Positions 50,800 to 61,890 of a DNA stretch of 64,000 nt are shown here, piece by piece (position 1 is the first letter of the stretch; each line of letters begins with the position of its first letter). The stretch covers positions 124,001-188,000 of the forward strand of contig NTMA01000039.1 in NCBI GenBank assembly GCA_002917075.1. Reading direction: 5' to 3'. The translations under genes were made by a program, and so were the position numbers. This DNA is from Hawksworthiomyces lignivorus (Eukaryota > Ascomycota > Sordariomycetes > Ophiostomatales > Ophiostomataceae). The notes beneath the pieces are model-generated. The model saw nothing but the letters and a program-made list of their open reading frames with translations. It had not been told where the DNA came from and searched no databases.

Positions 50800-52229
50800 A
50801 TGGCGCAAGCCGGCGCAACGCAGACTTGTCGGCGGTGCAGAGACCAAGTAGGCATCCACATCATCAGGTCGGATCCCATTTGCAGGTGCGTCAAGGGGAG
50901 AAGAACTTAATGTGCTTCTTTTTTTTTTTTTGTCTTGATATGAAAGGAGTATAGAGAAACAACGACGAATACACCCCTGCAAAGGCCAGGCTGCTGACCC
51001 TCGGCACCACTCATAGTGACTGTTTTTTCCGCTTTGTGATAACAAAAGCAGTGAAGCGTCTTGAGCTTCTGAACCGCGAGGCAAAGCACTCGCGTGGCCA
51101 GCCCAGAGGGCGGCCAGACAGCAAAAGCAGCGGCGGAGGCCCCCATGACAGAACGTTCTATGTCGGCCTCTCGTTTGGTCCGTCGTCGGCGGCGCTGGTG
51201 GATGTCTGCGACCAGATCATCCGGGGCCAGCGGGCCAAGGGGCGCGATGCCGCCTTCACGCTGCACGTGGTGCACGTAGACACGGAGCTGGCGGCCGAGG
51301 CAGACCCGTCCTCGTCCGCAGCAGAGCAGCGCCTGGGCCGCTGGCGAGAGCGATACCCCCACTTCACGTTTGAGCGGGTGCCTCTTGCGGAGGCCCTGGC
51401 CCTGGACTTTATTGACTGGTCTGTGCTAGAACCCCAGGGGACGCAAGGAGCCGAGGAGGAGACGCCAGAAGCACAGACGGACGACGCTGCAGCGCAGGTG
51501 CCGGCACCGGGGTCCGCCGACCAGCTCCGCGCCATGCTGGCGCGCCTCCCGTCGGCCACGTCGCGCCGCGACGTGCTGGATCTGCTCACACGCCGGCTCT
51601 TGATTGCGCGGGCGGCGGCGGCGGCGACTTCTTCTTCTTCCGGAGCAGAGCGCTGCGACGCCCTGCTCCTGGGGTGCAGCACGACGGCGCTGGCGGAGCG
51701 GACGCTGGCCGAGACGGCCAAGGGCCGCGGGTTTTCGCTGCCGTGGCAGGTCAGCGACGGGCCCGTGGACGACGGGCGGGGCAACCGCGTGCCCCTGTAC
51801 TACCCCGTGCGCGAGCTCTTCCGCAAGGAGCTGGCCCTATACGCGAGCGTCGCGCAGCCGCCGCTCCCGCCGGACCTGCTTGTCACGGCGACGCCGTCAT
51901 CTTCGTCATCAGCGCCCGCCGTCGTCTCGTTCCGGGACCTGAGCATCGAGGAAGTCATGACGCGGTACTTTGCCGAGGTGGAGGCCAACTACCCGTCGGT
52001 CGTGGCCAATGTGGTGCGGACGACGGCCAAGCTGGAGCGCCAAGACCAGAGCGGCAGCCACAGCCACGACGGCGGCGCCAGCTGCGGCGTCTGCGGCCTG
52101 CCCCTAGACGAGGTCGGGAGCGAGCGGTGGAAGGGCGAGATCGGCGAGCTCGACTACGCAGGGGGGGCCGAGCGGGCGGCGGGCTCGCAGGCGCTCTGCT
52201 ACGGCTGCGAGCGATCGATACGCGGGTAG
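50800..52229 (+). CDS. ncs2: Cytoplasmic tRNA 2-thiolation protein Ncs2/Ctu2
   Basis: Two exons (50800-50885, 51017-52229) give 432 aa. The N-terminus carries two CxxC pairs, Cys10/Cys13 (TCRRC) and Cys28/Cys31 (ICSDC), the second created only by the splice. FFRFVITKAVKRLELL follows, as in Ncs2. The body has the PP-loop-like alpha-hydrolase fold (YVGLSFGPSSAALVD in place of the ATP loop) and LLLGCSTTALAERTL. The C-terminus ends with two more CxxC pairs, Cys385/388 (CGVC) and Cys423/426 (CYGC). By family it partners Ncs6/Ctu1 to thiolate the wobble uridine (mcm5s2U34) of Lys, Glu and Gln tRNAs in the cytosol. A Gln/Ala/Glu-rich insertion lies near 135-160. Confidence 0.9.
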
Positions 52230-52626
52230 ACGATATGCCGTCGCATCACCTAGATAATAGACATGACTTAATAGACTTTTTTTATTATTTATCTGCTTTC
52301 TTTTACTTTTTCTGCCTTATAATCTTTCATCTGGCATGTTTATATATGGCTTTTGTTGATACACCTGTAGCCTACCCGTTACCAGAAATCAAAGGCGGCT
52401 CCCTGGTGTGATTCTCTATCGGTCTCTAGCAAAATGAAAACCCCCAAACCCCGGCCCTTTTTAAAGCCAGTATGCAAAAACGGTGTCGGGAAAAGAAGCC
52501 AGACGAAGAGGGCAAAATGCTTTTCTAACATAGTCTCCCACGACGACAACCAGCTGTAAATGGAGCTCCCCAAGTGGCGTCAAATATCCTCCCTCCCCCC
52601 ACCTCTATTTCTCATCTTTCATGCTT
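52230..52626. other. Convergent 3' region
   Basis: 397 bp between Ncs2 (+) and Oac1 (-), T-rich around 52270-52330. No gene was seen. Confidence 0.6.
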
Positions 52627-53779
52627 CTATAACGCCGACTCCGGCAGGATGCGCCGCTCCACTTTGCGCATCAGCTTGTTGGTCTGCTCTGCCAGACTCA
52701 GGGTCAGGATGGTATGGGGCAATATCCGGGCCAGATGTGGCAGGAAGCCCTTGTAGATGGCCAAGAAGCCCTCGGTGCGCACCGTCTTGCCGAGGCAGTC
52801 GAAGACGCCGCTGTACAGGTTGCCGTTCTGGTTGTACATGCGCGACATGATTGTGTCTGGAAAGTCACGAGTTAGCAAGCCACAATCAAAACGCAGCTTT
52901 CTCTAAACAGATTCTTTCCGCTCTCTTCCTTCTCCTGCCCTCGGGGAGCGGATGTCTCTCACCTGGGGGGTGCATGAAGACGCAGACGACGAAGCCGCTG
53001 ACGGTGCTGCTGGCGAGGTGGAGGGCGGGGCCCTCCTGGACGCCGAGGTGGCGCTGGAGGCGGCGCTTGGCGAAGAAGTAGGTGGGCAGCTGGACGGAGC
53101 TGCCGAAGCCGGTGCGGATGCAGGCGGCGCCGACGCCGCGGTAGAGGCCGAGGGGACCCTCGGCGCGGTAGATCTGGCGCAGGCCGTCCCAGGCGTTGCG
53201 GTACTCGTGCTGGGTGCCGACGGGCAAAAAGGGCGAGTAGCTCTGCAGGCGGGTCTTGATGAGGAAAAACGGCGAGCCGGCGGCGGCGCCGATGATGCCC
53301 GAGGCGGCGCCGCAGAACATGTTGACGGGCAGGCTCTGGGTGGCGTCGCTGCGGTAGAAGAGGCCGGTGATGCCCTTGCGCATGGGCTCGTAGAAGCCCA
53401 GGCGGCAGCCGTTGAGCAGCACCTGGTAGATGTAGGCGCAGCTCAAGCCGCGGTAGATGCCGCGCAGGCCCTCGTTGCGCACGATGACCGACACGCCGTG
53501 CAGCGGGCCGCGGTAGTGGTGCGGCTGGTGGCCCTTGGACTGCAGCTCGCCCTGCAGCTGCATGCGGATCTTGACCGTCTCAAAGGGGTGGGTGGCGGTG
53601 ACGGCGCCGCAGGCGGCAATACCGCCGGCGATGAAGGCGCTGCAGGCGGGGGGAAGAGAGAGAAGGGACACCGGTTAGCCTCGGAACAACGCCTGCTGCC
53701 CAAGCAGACAAACAGGGGGACATGAGAGACGGGGAACGGGGTACGGAGAACGGGGAGCTCACCCAGCTGTGGTGGACAT
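52627..53779 (-). CDS. oac1: Mitochondrial carrier, oxaloacetate/sulfate type (Oac1)
   Basis: Three exons (53779-53763, 53639-52963, 52856-52627) give 307 aa, the normal length for a mitochondrial carrier. The first coding exon is 17 nt (MSTTAG). Three repeats are visible. Repeat 1 has the signature HPFETVK (residues 23-29). Repeat 2 has SPFFLIKTRLQ, where the acidic signature residue is replaced as in Oac1. Repeat 3 has PPDTIMSRMYNQ, restored by the last splice. GFGSSVQLPTYFFAK matches the Oac1/SLC25A34-35 branch. By family it exchanges oxaloacetate, sulfate and related anions across the inner mitochondrial membrane. The start and second-exon boundaries are well supported because the join reads GAFIAGGIAACGAVTATHP. 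Confidence 0.88.
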
Positions 53780-55295
53780 TGCTGTCTGCTCGACGACCTG
53801 GTCACAGGCTCTGGCTTCCTTGCTGAGTCGTCTTTGACTCTTCCTCTCTCACCGGCTGGCCGGCCACCGGACGCGAAATATACCGACCAGCGAAGACGAA
53901 CGAAAGGAAAAAGTGAGACGTCAACACGCACACCGACAAAAAGCAGCTATAGCCGAGAGCAATGATTTGCTGTGAGAGGAAGTGGGAAGAGAGGTGATCT
54001 CTTTCACAAGACGATCAGTGTGACTCCCCGGAATTCGCTCGGCCGGAACTTCCGAGCAAATAATAAAAAATAAAAAATAAATCCTAAAGAAAGAAAAAGG
54101 CCGGGTGGTTTCGGCGCAAAGACGAGAGCTCCTGTTACAGCGGGGAACGGCGTCGACAGAAGATGAAAAAAAAAAAAAAGAGGCCAATTGAGTCAATCGC
54201 AACAGTCGCAACAAAACTTTATTTGTGTATTCGGGTATAGCTCTTCAAGCTGTGTGTTTACGGCTCCGTTTTTCACATACCATAAGCTGGCTGACAATTT
54301 TAGAGAGTGTGCGAAAAAGTTCGCCAGCGAATCTCAAAGGCGCAATTTCCTATTTTTTTATTGATTATTTTTTTTTTTCTTCTTCTTGGGTCTTCCCAGC
54401 CCGTAAGACATTTTGCGACCGTCCTAGCTACAGAGACTAAAACCTATAATAATACTCAAATCACGAATGGGGACAGACGCAGTGCTCGCTTCTCGCGTCT
54501 CCGCGCCCTCGGCACGCTGGAAATTTTTATCCACAGGTGCTGCCGCTGGCTGGTACGCCGCAGGGTCTCGACATCGCTTTGTGACGGCCTAGCTGTTCTC
54601 GCTGTTCTCGCTGTTCTCGCCATTCATTCTAGCCAGCGAAAGTCGGAGCAGTCAATATCGTCTGAGCACACTAAGCACGAAGAATCTTAGCTAGTCGTAG
54701 TATCTAGCTGCTATTGCGCTGAGAGGGAGTTTCTCTGGTCTCCCCGCCAAGACGCTGATGGCCATCAACATACAGCGTGAGAGCGAATAGATGTGGGGGG
54801 TCGATGACTGTAGCATTTCCCCTGGTCTGGCCGTTAATAGTGTCCTGTCTTGCCTGGATTTACGGAATACTCCATACAGCACAGCACTATTACGGAGAAG
54901 GGAGTACGTCCTACAGTATGAAATACGCTAATTTTAAGTGGGGGTTTCATTGGCTGTATCTTCCCTTCCGCATAGACCAATTATGCTTTTAGCTTCTTGG
55001 TAGACTAAAAATCTCACGGAAGCTTCAACTTTCAATTACATACCACCTACGTAAAGCTACCTCTCTCTCTCACTTCCAACAGTATCTCGCTCTTCCCCCC
55101 TCTCTGTCTCTAGCGTCATTTCCTCTTTCTGTTCTGGCGCAGCTCTGATCTGCAATTTGTACAGGGCGTCTCAATTCCTCTTGTCGCCTCGCATAGTCTC
55201 CTCCCTCCCTCTCTTCCGCCTTCTGTCTCCCGCCCCGGATCTTCTCTATGCTGCAGGTTCGCGCTCAGCGCGTCCTTGTAACAGATTGATTCAAG
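53780..55295. promoter_or_regulatory. Divergent region between Oac1 and Swd2 genes
   Basis: 1.5 kb with no supportable gene. It contains a short 9-bp tandem repeat (54592-54618), TACTCCATAC at 54868-54877 and CT-rich sequence at 55060-55250 just before the Swd2 start. Confidence 0.5.
54592..54618. repeat. 9-bp tandem repeat GCTGTTCTC, three copies
   Basis: Three perfect direct copies in intergenic DNA. Confidence 0.9.
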
Positions 55296-56557
55296 ATGCC
55301 TGCCGTTCCTATGGATATCGACTCCCCAGCGGCTCCCTCTGTCAACACGCCTACTGGCTCGTCCCTCAATATCTCGCGCTCCATGCGCGAGACCACCACC
55401 GAGCTGACCTCGATCATCTCCAGCTTCCGGCCAACCAAGCTGTTTGCGCGCGAAACTAAGGACAAATCGCCTACACACATCTTGTCTTTGGATTTCGATG
55501 ATCCGGGAGAGCTCTGCATGACCTCAGAGAGCGACGACACTATCCAGATCTACAGCGTCAAGGAGGGCAAGCACGACAAGTCTCTAATCAGCAAAAAGTA
55601 CGGCGCCAAGCTGGCGCGCTTCACACACTGGTCCTCGAGTATTGTATACGCTAGCACAAAGCAGAACGGTAGGCTCCCTAACATACATGAGGCTTGCGCC
55701 TAGAAATTAGCAAAAAGAATATGCCCCATATCTGACTGTCTCCTCTCGCCTCTCAAGACGCCATCCGCTATCTCGCCACGCACGACAACTCGTTTATCCG
55801 CTACTTTGAGGGCCACGAGGGCCCCGTCACCTCCATTGCCATGCACCCCGGCGCCGACAACTTCATCTCCTGCAGCCAGGACGGCACCGTGCGCCTGTGG
55901 AACGTCGCCAGCAAGCAGTGGACCGGCCTGCTGTACCTGACCAAGCCGTACCTGGCGGCCTGGGACCCCTCTGGCAACGTCTTCGCCGTCGGCTCGCCCG
56001 CCAGCGGCAGCGTGCTGCTCTACGACCACCGCAGCTACACCAAGGCGCCCTTTTCCGTCTTCGATGTCGTCGAGCAGGGCAGCGCCGTCGACCAGCGCAA
56101 CCTGCTGCAGGGCTGGACCAAGCTCGACTTCTCCAACGACGGCAAGCACATCCTGGTCGGCACCGCCGGCGCCGGCCACTTCTTGCTCGACGCCTTTGAC
56201 GGCAGCCTCAAGGCCTATCTGCGCAAGACCGAGGAGCCCACGCGCCGCGCGGCCGTCGGCGAGGGCGGAGGCGCCGCCGCCGCCGCCGCCGCCGCCACCG
56301 CCGACCCTGCCTCGCGCCTCGAGAGCAGCGGCGACTGCTGCTTCACGCCCGACGGGCGCTACGTCCTCGGCGGCACGAAGCAGAACGTGCTCGTCTGGGA
56401 CACGCTCGGCGCCGTCGGCGAGAACAAGGTGCTCAGCCCGGCCTTTGTGCTCGAGGACAAGCGCGAGGCCGCCGTCGTCGCCTTCAACCCCCGCTACAAC
56501 TTCTTCGCCACCGCCGACCAGTCCCTGCTCTTCTGGCTGCCGGACGCGAACGCGTGA
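55296..56557 (+). CDS. swd2: WD40 protein Swd2 (COMPASS and CPF subunit)
   Basis: Two exons (55296-55668, 55758-56557) give 390 aa. After a 37-residue N-terminal extension, WD40 repeats are seen: ILSLDFDDPGELCMTSESDD, RYFEGHEGPVTSIAMHPG with DGTVRLWNV, LAAWDPSGNVFAVG with LYDHR, LDFSNDGKHILVGT and FTPDGRYVLGGTKQNVLVWD. KKYGAKLARFTH and DAIRYLATHDN match the Swd2/WDR82 family. By family it serves both the Set1 H3K4 methyltransferase complex and the cleavage and polyadenylation factor. A Gly/Ala insertion with eight Ala (around residue 290) sits between blades. The intron acceptor is AAG rather than the usual CAG or TAG, but no other junction keeps the family reading. Confidence 0.9.
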
Positions 56558-57351
56558 AGAAAAAAGGGGGCCCACCTGGGAAAGGAGCACACGCCCTGAC
56601 TAAATAGGACGTCGCCGCAGCCGGCAGCAAAGCCGCGAGTCAAAGAGAAGGTGCCGCTCCTCGCATGTGGCCAGCCGAGCCTGAAAAAGAGTATGGCGAC
56701 TCTGCATTTCAGCCGCGGAACGTGGATGCAGTCGATCTACAAATCGCTGTGCGATTTGTCCAGACTTTCCAATGTTCTGGCTCACTTTAAGCACCATCGA
56801 TGCTGCTAACTGAGAGGTATTATCTCAGCAAATGAAAGACGGAACCTGCGCGAGTGTCGAAGTACTTCATAACAACGCAGCCATGTCTGCCGCCTTGATG
56901 AGGCAGGCCGAGTTTCGCAGCATTCTATTTTATTTATTAACATACATACATATATATACTAATAAATGCAACGCATATGATTTATGACTTGAGTACATTG
57001 TGCATGTCTTGTTGATCTTGTGAGGAGCGCTGTCGTCGCGTGCGAATATGTGTACTAAAACGGTATATGTAAACTTCGGGACTGAAAAAGATACTTTGTA
57101 ATTTGCCCTGTTTACGCCCAAAGTAGGATGTACCTCGCTCGCACAAGACTGAATTTTGGACCTTCACCAACTTTGGTGGGGCAGAACAGCGAATCGCAGA
57201 ATAGAAACTTTTTGGCCTGGGCCTCGCTGTCTGCACACGACACCCCACGAGCAACGCCTCCCCAGCTGGCTCAGCACCCATGAACTTGGGGCTATCTGCA
57301 ATCGAGCCGAAATACATTGTGAATTAGAGAATCGCGCGCGCTTCTGCTCTC
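56558..57351. other. Swd2 3' region and SRP9-21 promoter
   Basis: 794 bp between tandem plus-strand genes. AT-rich around 56925-57000 with repeated CATA. No gene was seen. Confidence 0.55.
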
Positions 57352-58007
57352 ATGGCGACCCTCGCGACCAGCCAGGAATGGCTCCACCAGAGCTCTCTTC
57401 TGCTTGAGGCGCGGCCACAGACGGTATGTAGCCCTAGCACTCCATCTCTGTCGCCTGCCCTGGCCTGTCCCTGTGGGTGGGGTGCACTTAATGGCAAACT
57501 CGGCTGACGACAGGACCTCTCTCTCTTTTGCAGACAAAAATCACCTGCCGCTACACCGTCAAGCCGAAGCCAGCGCGCCGGGTGAAGAAGGCGGCCAAGG
57601 ACGGCGGCGACGACGCTACCCTCCCAGACGCGCCCGCCAAGTCGGCCGGCACGGCCAGCGCCGGCCAGAACCCGCGCGCCAGGCTCGTGCTGCGCACCGT
57701 CGATCCGGCCAGCGGCGTGTGCCTCAAGTACAAGACGACCAAGGCCGCCGAGGTGTCGCGCCTGGTGCAGCTGCTGGGCCAGCTGAGCCGGCGGCAGGCC
57801 GGCCTGATCTCCGCCGCCGCTGCCGCTGAGGAACAGGACGCCGATGTGGCCATGGCCGAAGCGGACGCCGGCGAGCCCGCACCAGCAGCTGCCTCCGCAC
57901 CGGCAGCCGCGCCAGCCCCCGCAGCCGCGCCCGCAGCAGCGCCGCAGCAGCAGCAGTCCGGAGGAGGCGGAGGTGGCAAGGGCAAGAAGAAGAAGGGCAA
58001 GCGGTAG
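57352..58007 (+). CDS. Signal recognition particle subunit SRP9/SRP21
   Basis: Two exons (57352-57423, 57534-58007) give 181 aa. SQEWLHQSSLLLEARPQT joins TKITCRYTVKPK across a phase-0 intron. LVLRTVDPASGVCLKYKTTK and AAEVSRLVQLLGQLSRR complete the SRP9-21 domain (about residues 7-115). By family the subunit binds the Alu domain of SRP RNA and helps pause translation during targeting to the ER. Fungal members carry a C-terminal extension. Here it is an Ala/Pro-rich spacer (about 130-160), a Gln run, a Gly run and a Lys-rich end (GKGKKKKGKR) that may contact RNA. The assignment rests on the N-terminal and SGVCLKYKT blocks. Confidence 0.85.
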
Positions 58008-58560
58008 ACAACGAGGGAAGCTTTTGAACTGGCGGTGTAGAGGGATTCACGCTTCATTTTTTTTTGGGAAAATTATACATAGGCTGCAAGTACTTTTTGA
58101 GGGCGAAAGAGCCCAGGCGGTCACGTTCGGAAAATAATGTCATCAATTGCACAAGTGCACAATATTTCAAGGAGCCTTGTGACGATCCAATTCATGGATA
58201 TCTAGTAGTGGTACATAAGAAACTATCGTTTTAAGCCATCAACCCAATTCATACACACCAAAACCTGTTGTCATGTCGTTTGAGACGAAACATGACAGTG
58301 CAAAAACACATACCCTGACTCATGCCAATAACGCCGATGATACAAATAAACAGAAAGAACAAAGGAGTTGGGAGTCAAGAGCGGCGATGCGGTACGCAAA
58401 GCAAACTACCCGTCCTCGTTCCTAAAGAGCAGACCCATGAACAAAAGAAATAAGCCGTGAAAATGCCTCTCCTCGGGGTATGACTATATACGGGAGAAGC
58501 AAGGTGGAATGGATGAGATGACGAAAGGAAACTAGCGGAATGCATATAATGAGGGCTTGT
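58008..58560. other. Convergent 3' region
   Basis: Holds the 3' UTRs of SRP9-21 (+) and the ribonucleotide reductase gene (-). No gene was seen. Confidence 0.6.
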
Positions 58561-60055
58561 TTAGAAGTCGTCATCAAAGGTGAAGTCACCGCTCTCGTTG
58601 TTGTTGTTGTTGTTGTCCGTAGAGGTGGTCTCTTCCTTCTTGATGTTCTTAGTGCTGGCCATGACACCAGCCTTCTGGTATTCACCGACACGCTTCTCAA
58701 AGAAGTTGGTCTTGCCGCCCAGGGAGATGTTCTCCATGAAGTCGAAGGGGTTGGTGGCACGGTACACCTTCTCGTTGCCGAGAGCAACGAGCAGGCGGTC
58801 GGCGACGAACTCAATGTACTGCTTCATGAGAGTGGAGTTCATGCCGAGCAGAGCGCAAGGCAGAGCCTCAGTCAGGAACTCCTGCTCGATCTTGACAGCA
58901 TCGACGATGATGTCCTCAATGACCTTCTTGCTGGGGCGGTTCTTCAGGTGGGAGAACAGCAGGCAAGCAAAGTCGGTGTGCAGGCCCTCGTCACGAGAGA
59001 TCAGCTCGTTGGAGAAGGTCAGACCGGGCATGAGGCCGCGCTTCTTCAGCCAGAAGATGGACGAGAACGCGCCGCTGAAGAAGATACCCTCGACGGCAGC
59101 AAAGGCCACCAGGCGCTGGGCAAAGGTGGACTCCTTGTCGCAGATCCACCGGAGAGCCCAGTCGGCCTTCTTGCGGATGCAAGGAACTGGCAAAGGTGTT
59201 AGATTGAAATATCAACAGCGCGGGGGCTCATAGTATAATAGACAATACGTACTGGTATCAATGGCATTGAACAGGTGGGTCCGCTGGGCGGGATCCTTGA
59301 TGTAGGTGTCAATAAGCAGAGAGTAGGTCTCGGAGTGGACGTTCTCCATCATGATCTGGAAGCCGTAGAAACAGCGAGCCTCGGGCACCTGGACCTCGCC
59401 GCTGAAGCGCTCGACGAGGTTCTCGTTGACAATGCCGTCGGACGCGGCAAAGAAAGCCAAGATGTTGGAGATGAAGTACTTCTCATCGTCGTTCAGGCGG
59501 TTGTTCCAGTCGTGCAGATCCTTGGACAGGTCAATCTCCTCAGCCGTCCAGAACGACGCCTCGGCCTTCTTGTACATCTGCCAGATCTACAAAGCCATGT
59601 TAGAACAGAAGCAAAGTTGAGATGGGTGGATACGCCAATTAACGCGTCATGGGAGGCTACGACGCGACGTGACGCGTCAGAAGGGAGAGAAAAGAGCTTA
59701 CCTCGTGGTACTTGATGGGGAACAGCACGAAGCGCTGTGGGTTCTCCTGTAGGAGGGGCTCATCGGCTTCGACAGCCTTGATGGTGGGAGCCACAGCAGG
59801 CTTGGCCTCCTGAACAACAGACTTCTTCACCTCTTCCTTATTTGCCGGCTCGGTGTTTTCCTTCTTGACGTTGCCGAAATCGAGCGGCTTGACGGGGGAT
59901 TCCAGCTTGAAGGACTCAATGGCCGAAGCCGCCTGCAGTAGAGAAAGACCATGTTAGCAATTGCTCGATTGATTTGAGAAGAACGCGAATAGTAGGTGAC
60001 GCGACGCGACGCGACGTGAACATACAGCCTTAGAAGGAGTCACGTTGGTGGCCAT
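58561..60055 (-). CDS. rnr2: Ribonucleoside-diphosphate reductase small subunit (class Ia)
   Basis: Four exons (60055-60026, 59932-59702, 59586-59253, 59186-58561) give 406 aa; the first coding exon is 30 nt. The diiron and radical residues are all present. Asp137 lies in AASDGIV. Glu168 and His171 lie in [10 protein letters not shown], with the tyrosyl-radical residue Tyr175. Glu231 is in AAVEGIFF, and Glu265 and His268 are in RDEGLH. The C-terminus DFTFDDDF is the peptide that docks on the large subunit. An N-terminal extension of about 85 residues is rich in Glu, Lys and Pro, as in fungal R2 proteins. The enzyme makes dNDPs for DNA synthesis. ACGCGT boxes in intron 2 and upstream point to G1/S control. 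Confidence 0.95.
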
Positions 60056-60344
60056 TGTGAATGTGTTGCGGGAGGAGTATAGCAGAGAGGAAGCAGGAAG
60101 AGATGGAGGAAGATGCAGAAGGGCAGTAGAACAGAGAAGACGGTATTAAGAGTGAAGAGAAAGATGGATTGAGACGCGTGAGGAAGCGATGAAGAAGAAA
60201 GTAGAGAGAAGAGGTACAGGAAGAAGAAGAAAGAAAGGCAAAAAAAATAAGTTGGCGCCGGATTGTTTAAGTAGACAGGCAGAACGCCAAGTCACATGGC
60301 GTCTTAGCGCCAAAATACCTGGGCTCCAGCACACAAAGACGCGT
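59642..60344. promoter_or_regulatory. MCB (ACGCGT) cluster in and before the RNR2 gene
   Basis: ACGCGT occurs at 59642-59647 and 59672-59677 (intron 2) and at 60174-60179 and 60339-60344 (upstream of the ATG). An E2F/SBF-like AGCGCCAAAA is at 60306-60315, and TTGGCGCC at about 60252-60259. Intron 1 carries a GCGAC repeat (about 59997-60015). In yeasts, ACGCGT boxes bind MBF and drive G1/S transcription of replication genes including ribonucleotide reductase. Function here is inferred. Confidence 0.6.
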
Positions 60345-61890
60345 CGCGTCTCTCCCAACCTCTGTCAGTAAACTCTTTTTTGGTGGGATGTCCCAGAGCT
60401 CACGGTGGTCCATGCCGTGAGCCTCTCGTCTTTCTTTTTCTCCCTGCCTCCCCATTAATAGCACCACAAATGTCCCTGAGCGCCCCGCTGTCCACTCACA
60501 CTCTGCCCACTTTTCGTCCCTGTCAGCTCGGTCCATTCACCCTCCCAGGTACGGAGTAAATACTCGTATGTACGCAGCTTGTTGCCCGCCCGCAGCGGAG
60601 ACTCCTTGTATCGACGATCAATGCCAAAACGCGTTCGGAAATAAAAGAGTCCAATTGTGTTTTTACGCGCCCTCGGTCATCTCAAGGCCGAAATAAACGG
60701 AGCTTGGTCGTTGTCCTACAAAGCTTATGAATACTAGAACACTATAGACGGTCTGGCCTGAAGCTTACCAGAAGCTTACCAGAGTCTTACCACGAGCCTG
60801 CCTACAAGCTTGTTCACAAGCTACATTGACATCGCCGAGTTTGGGCGGTCTGTACGTGTATGACATCGTCAAGAACAATTGGCTTCCTGACCCCCAAGAC
60901 TCATCACAGATACTCGACTCATCATCATGAATATTTGCTTTTTCTTTTCTTCCTTCCCTCTTTGCTTGCACTCTTGCTGCAGCTGCAGGCTCTGCAGTTC
61001 CTCTCCGTCAGGCCATTTGTTGCCTGAAGGATTCAAATTCGCTGCAGCACTTCCCGTGTCACTGTTCTGTAGCTGCTGAAAATCTAATTGAGGGTGCTGT
61101 GTGGATTACGTACGAGGCAGGTTCAAGCGCCCAAAACCTAAGCAATGACAAATGGCTAGCTGGCTGGGGCAGAGACGTGTCGAATAACGCGTCGCTGGCG
61201 GTGCGACGTGCTTGCGGAATAAGATCGCGCAGATCTAATCTAATCTCTGGCCACTCACCTCTGTGGATACGGCATGCAGCATTTGGTGCAGCCGTTCCTG
61301 TGCAGAACACTGCAGCGCATTTTGACTTGCTTCTCCCACCTATTGGCTGCCACCGCTGCAGGACAGGAAAAAAAGACGCAGTAGAACAAGCAGAGCAGAG
61401 TCGAGCCAGCTGCTGCTCCGAACATCTGATTTCTGTTTCGATCTGATCAGGTTCCGATGCCAGCTCAGCAATGGCGTTCAAGACTTGTGAACAAGATTAT
61501 GCATTGGTGATATGATGGCTTTGAATTACACTGTATGGAGTAGGAGCTATGTAAACACTATGAAAGAAGGACCCGCCATCCAAGATAAAAATTTCCCATA
61601 CATTTTTTTCAAAAAAGTCTAATACTGGACGCCCCAAAAGTGAAATGGCATGAAATGCATAGGATATACGGATATACAACCGAACCGGGACCGAGAAAAG
61701 AGTCATCCAACACGTAATTATCGCATGAGAAAAACCCGGAATATTAGATAGAAAACCCAAAAGCGCGTTGCTGCCTAGACGTGTGTCTTGGAGGGAGCAA
61801 TCTAGACCCTCTCTACTCGGGTACTTTGCCGACAAACTAGTCTCACCGTTCTTTTCTTTGCTGCTGCTGCTGCTGCTAGATGTTTCATCT
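60056..61890. other. RNR2 upstream region and DUF4112 3' region
   Basis: 1.8 kb. The first 300 bp hold the RNR2 promoter, GA-rich on the plus strand with the MCB boxes described above. TACGGAGTA is at 60550-60558. The rest contains no supportable gene. Confidence 0.5.
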
